From: Aquibacillus saliphilus
Lineage (GTDB): Bacteria > Bacillota > Bacilli > Bacillales > Amphibacillaceae
Length of the DNA stretch: 64,000 nt
NCBI RefSeq assembly: GCF_020404745.1
Contig: NZ_JAIZAP010000021.1
Location: forward strand, 1 to 64,000
Direction of reading: 5' to 3'
Part shown: piece after piece, positions 61,223 through 64,000 of the stretch
Layout of the letters: each line of letters starts with the position of its first letter
Position numbering within the stretch: the first letter of the stretch is position 1
The notes under the pieces: model-generated
What the model was told of the DNA's origin: nothing
The model's database searches: none
Seen by the model: the letters and a program-made list of their open reading frames with translations, nothing else
Made by a program: the position numbers and the translations under genes

Positions 61223-61707
61223 AGAAAAATATGATTACTTTTATCATTGTTCTAGTTCTATTGTTTGCGGCACTTGCTTTCATTGTTAACTATCAAAATA
61301 AGCAAAAAACTGAAGGTAATCCATATGGAAAAAGCAATTTACATCCTGACACAATTGAACAGTTAGATGATCCACTTTATCAAAACCAAATACTACCTGA
61401 TGAATTAAAAACATCTCTTGAAAATGGGGAGGATGTAACCGTCTATTTTTATGCTTCTGATTGTATTCATTGTCAAAATACAACACCATTAATCGTTCCG
61501 ATGACAGATGAACTTGGAATCGATTTAGTGAAACTGAATTTACGTGAATTTGAAGAACCGTGGAGTACCTATGGAATCAAAAGCACACCAACGGTTGTCC
61601 ATTTTGAAGACGGTAAAGAGGTTGCTAGAATTAATGGAGCTCGCCCAGTTATCGAATTTGACAACTTCTTTAACGAACATGTATTAGATTCAAATTCAAA
61701 AAGCTAG
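61219..61707 (+). CDS. membrane-anchored thioredoxin-like protein
   Basis: 162 residues: an N-terminal anchor segment (MITFIIVLVLLFAALAFIV), then a thioredoxin fold outside the membrane, with the active site Cys82-Ile-His-Cys85 (ASDCIHCQNT) and the cis-proline Pro124 in IKSTPTVVHF. It is shorter than BdbD and has a CIHC instead of a CPxC dipeptide. Coupling to the BdbC-like gene by the overlap ATGA suggests it is the electron donor to it. AAAGGAG lies upstream. Confidence 0.88.
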   Translation: MKKNMITFIIVLVLLFAALAFIVNYQNKQKTEGNPYGKSNLHPDTIEQLDDPLYQNQILPDELKTSLENGEDVTVYFYASDCIHCQNTTPLIVPMTDELGIDLVKLNLREFEEPWSTYGIKSTPTVVHFEDGKEVARINGARPVIEFDNFFNEHVLDSNSKS

Positions 61708-61773
61708 CTTAAGAAAGCGCAAGGGGCGCCTTGGTTGCCCTTGACTTAAGTTGACCTTAGGCGCTGGAGCTAG
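61704..61773. repeat. GC-rich structured intergenic repeat
   Basis: CTAGCT (61704-61709) pairs with AGCTAG (61768-61773), AGCGC (61716-61720) with GCGCT (61761-61765), and AAGGG with CCCTT (61721-61725, 61738-61742). Its TAGGCGCTGGAGCT core matches 32804-32817 in the other orientation. It begins at the stop codon of the thioredoxin-like gene. Confidence 0.6.
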
Positions 61774-61823
61774 TAACTAGTGGACAATCCAAGTAGTTAT
61801 ACTTTCTACTTAATTAAGAAAAG

Positions 61824-61860
61824 AACCCCGCTTAAATGTTGATCCTGAGCGGGGTTTACT
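61824..61860. terminator. terminator between thioredoxin-like gene and hmoB
   Basis: AACCCCGCT (61824-61832) pairs with AGCGGGGTT (61848-61856), with T following on the right and a TTCTTTTCTTAATTAAG tract on the minus strand. It can serve both convergent genes. Confidence 0.82.
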
Positions 61861-61878
61861 TATATAAACTTGTTTAAT

Positions 61879-62388
61879 TTAAACTTCTTTTTCGAAATCA
61901 ACCATATGATAGGTAATGGCATATGATGGCCCTGCTGAATAAGAAGGCTTCTCTTTTTTCTTCTTTGCTTTTTGATGGGATTTTGTAAATGCATCAGAGT
62001 TTTTCCAGTTCTGATAGCTTTTCTGATCCTGCCATTGAACCATTACAACATATTTATTTCCTCTTAATGGTCGTAAAACACGAAGAGCATAAAAGCCAGC
62101 TGTTTCTTCGATCATTCCCGCCCTACTTTTAAATTGACTTTCAAAAATCGGTTTTCCCTCGTCAGTGACAGGTATGTTGTTCATCACAACAAAACCGTCT
62201 TCTTTAAGCGTTCCTTTAGAAATTACAGTTTGATATTCCCTCGGTGTGTCAAATATAGTCGCATCTTCATCTTCATAATATGCAATTGTGTTATCACCAT
62301 CATGCATGAAGTAGAGGTTTAATCTTGGGTGTTGTTCATCAATTTTAATTAAATAATCCAATGTCCCACTTGTCATGAAAGCTTTCAT
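61879..62388 (-). CDS. hmoB: heme-degrading monooxygenase HmoB
   Basis: 169 residues, matching B. subtilis HmoB (YhgC). The C-terminal half is an ABM-type monooxygenase domain (FESQFKSRAGMIEETAGFYALRVLRPL, MVQWQDQKSYQNWKNSDAF); the N-terminal half is the HmoB-specific extension. It oxidises heme to a staphylobilin-type product and frees iron. The neighbour pbpF is divergent, as in B. subtilis yhgC-pbpF. AAAGGAGAAAC precedes the ATG. Confidence 0.88.
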   Translation of the reverse strand: MKAFMTSGTLDYLIKIDEQHPRLNLYFMHDGDNTIAYYEDEDATIFDTPREYQTVISKGTLKEDGFVVMNNIPVTDEGKPIFESQFKSRAGMIEETAGFYALRVLRPLRGNKYVVMVQWQDQKSYQNWKNSDAFTKSHQKAKKKKEKPSYSAGPSYAITYHMVDFEKEV

Positions 62389-62568
62389 AAGTTTCTCCTT
62401 TCAACTGACGTAGTTACGTAAACATTATTTTCTTTAGTTTAGCAATAGTTCAAGTAAGACCGCAAGTATATAAGAGATATTTGCCTTTATGTTAAGGTGT
62501 ATTTAGCGTATAATTATCAGATATGTGTTAATTAAGCACCATAAGAAAGTAAAGTAGAGGTGAGCATC

Positions 62569-64000
62569 ATGAACATATTCGAACGTTTACCTTCGTGGAT
62601 TTTAAAAGTTAAATGGCTAATCATACTTGTAGGAGTAACGATTCTTCTGGGGATCATTGGCTATTTGTTTATTCTGTTTGGTGGGCGGTTTGTTGTCGAT
62701 GATAAAGATTTGATTCTGCCCTCAACCACCCAAATCGTTACAAAGGATGGAAGTACAGTTGCAGAGCTATATGATGAGAATCGGAAGCCAGTAAAAATTG
62801 AACATATACCAGACCATGTAAAAAATGCCTTTTTAGCGATAGAAGATCAACGATTTTATAGCCATGCTGGCGTTGATTTTAAATCTGTAACACGAGCGAT
62901 TTACCGGGATATCATCGCTGGTGGAAAAGTAGAAGGAGCTAGTACTATTACACAACAACTAGCGAAAAACCTCTTCTTATATAATGATAAAACTTGGATG
63001 AGAAAAACCAAGGAAGTGATGGCATCCATTTATTTAGAAAGAAACTTTAGTAAAAATAAAATTCTAGAGTTGTATTTAAATGAAATTTATTTTGCACATG
63101 GTGTATATGGGATTGGGACTGCAGCAGAATTTTATTTTAATAAACAAGTGGAGGACTTAACGATAACTGAAGGTGCATTGCTTGCTGCGTTGTCAAAAGC
63201 ACCCAACACATACTCACCGTTAAATGATGCTACAAAAGCAAAAGAACGGCGAGACTTAGTATTACAACAAATGAACAACCTAGATATGTTAAAAACAGAA
63301 GAAATGATTCAGTTTCAAGGAAAAACATTAGGATTAAATCAACCGGAAACAAAAGAACGGCCATGGATGGATGATTATCTTGATATGGTCATCAAGGAAG
63401 CCGCCAATGATTTGCAACTGACATTGCCAGAACTTAGAAGGGGTGGTTATCAGATTATAGTAAATCTGAATGAACAAGCCCAACAAATTGCTTATCAACA
63501 GTTTCAAAATGAGGATAATTTTTATGGTTCAACAGAAGGTGTTCAAGCAGCTTTTGTGCTAGTAAATAATGAGCAAGCAACGATTGAAGCGATTCTGGCT
63601 GGAAGAGGTTTCACAGCAGGGGATATTAACCGGGCACTAGTTCCAAGACAACCAGGTTCGGTATTAAAGCCTCTTGCAGTTTATGGTCCAGCAATGATGT
63701 TAGATGACTATCAGCCCTACACACTTATTCCGGATGAAAAGCGAACGTATAATGATAATTACACACCTAAAAACGTTAATGACCAGTATAGTGGTGTAGT
63801 TACAATGTATGATGCGATTAAGTATTCAAAAAATGCTCCAGCTGTATGGTTATTAGATCAAATAGGAATTGACTACAGTAAAAGTTATTTGGATAAGATG
63901 AACATAAAGATCCCAGATGATGGACTAGCAATTGCACTCGGAGGGCTAGAGCATGGATTAACACCGGTTCAAATAGCAGAAAGCTATCGAACATTTATTG
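62569..64000 (+). CDS. pbpF: class A penicillin-binding protein, PbpF-like (partial, runs off the right edge)
   Basis: The first 477 codons of a bifunctional peptidoglycan synthase. A short cytosolic start and one membrane anchor (WLIILVGVTILLGIIGYLFIL, about 16-37) lead to a glycosyltransferase domain with the catalytic Glu92 in AIEDQRFYSHAGVD and EGASTITQQLAKNLFL. The transpeptidase domain begins near residue 320, with nucleophile Ser364 in PGSVLKPL (SxxK). The end lies beyond 64000. Position next to hmoB supports PbpF, a forespore-related enzyme in B. subtilis. AGAGGTGAG precedes the ATG. Confidence 0.9.
   Translation, partial: MNIFERLPSWILKVKWLIILVGVTILLGIIGYLFILFGGRFVVDDKDLILPSTTQIVTKDGSTVAELYDENRKPVKIEHIPDHVKNAFLAIEDQRFYSHAGVDFKSVTRAIYRDIIAGGKVEGASTITQQLAKNLFLYNDKTWMRKTKEVMASIYLERNFSKNKILELYLNEIYFAHGVYGIGTAAEFYFNKQVEDLTITEGALLAALSKAPNTYSPLNDATKAKERRDLVLQQMNNLDMLKTEEMIQFQGKTLGLNQPETKERPWMDDYLDMVIKEAANDLQLTLPELRRGGYQIIVNLNEQAQQIAYQQFQNEDNFYGSTEGVQAAFVLVNNEQATIEAILAGRGFTAGDINRALVPRQPGSVLKPLAVYGPAMMLDDYQPYTLIPDEKRTYNDNYTPKNVNDQYSGVVTMYDAIKYSKNAPAVWLLDQIGIDYSKSYLDKMNIKIPDDGLAIALGGLEHGLTPVQIAESYRTFI

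Noticed and set aside
1-64000. CRISPR array, tRNA, rRNA, prophage, toxin-antitoxin or restriction system
   Set aside because: No regularly spaced repeats, cloverleaf, rRNA-like stretch, integrase, transposase or defence-protein motif was found by reading both strands; all long frames have housekeeping, transport or sporulation assignments.

Overview
This window reads as a chromosomal segment of a low-GC, endospore-forming, probably salt-tolerant member of the Bacillaceae (the Oceanobacillus/Virgibacillus/Gracilibacillus type). Evidence: Bacillus-type strong ribosome binding sites with frequent TTG/GTG starts, three alpha/beta-type small acid-soluble spore proteins, YheC/D-type spore-coat-associated protein, YhaL and YjcZ-type sporulation peptides, PrsA, Ecs and Lia systems, a TRAP-type trpP leader, a LexA box of the Bacillus kind, and an OpuA glycine betaine transporter. 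I cannot name the species. No rRNA, tRNA, CRISPR array, phage or intact insertion sequence was seen.

Layout. 1-5.5 kb: YjcZ-like peptide, an ABC exporter pair, methionine aminopeptidase, azlCD branched-chain amino acid exporter, acetyltransferase. 5.8-17.4 kb: a sugar island of two divergent operons. The leftward arm is lacI-type regulator, fucU, fucA, fucK, fucI (L-fucose to DHAP plus L-lactaldehyde). The rightward arm is an FGGY kinase, an FSA-type aldolase, and a ribose-class ABC transporter. Matched LacI-type operators and a cre site lie in the shared promoter region. 17.7-29.5 kb: manganese-type CDF efflux, WrbA, MFS efflux, an IDEAL-domain peptide, VanY-type carboxypeptidase lipoprotein, a phospholipase-C-like protein, fumC, three tandem SASP genes, msmX with its PucR-type neighbour, and small proteins.

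29.6-64 kb follows the B. subtilis yhe-yha-yhg backbone as I remember it (yheD, yheB, yheA, yhaQP, yhaON, yhaM, yhaL, prsA, yhaH, trpP, hit, ecsABC, yhaA, yhgC/hmoB, pbpF). Blocks are inserted in it: a gbsR-type gene before yhaM, a gbsR-type regulator plus opuA operon before yhaH, a structured repeat before ecsA, and a ferritin-like/PAP2/liaFSR/bdbC-thioredoxin block before hmoB. The last gene (pbpF-like) runs off the right edge.

Most notable: (1) opuAC is followed by a second betaine-binding lipoprotein whose two halves are in the opposite order, so the operon end carries both circular permutants of one fold, separated by a terminator-like hairpin; (2) a perfect 14-bp inverted repeat overlaps the opuA promoter next to a GbsR-type regulator; (3) the sugar island carries two kinases and two aldolases under an apparently shared LacI-type control; (4) a candidate short transcript lies upstream of fumC on the minus strand; (5) a GC-rich, heavily self-complementary repeat of about 130 bp sits before ecsA; (6) visible TRAP, LexA and cre sites give regulatory calls directly from sequence.
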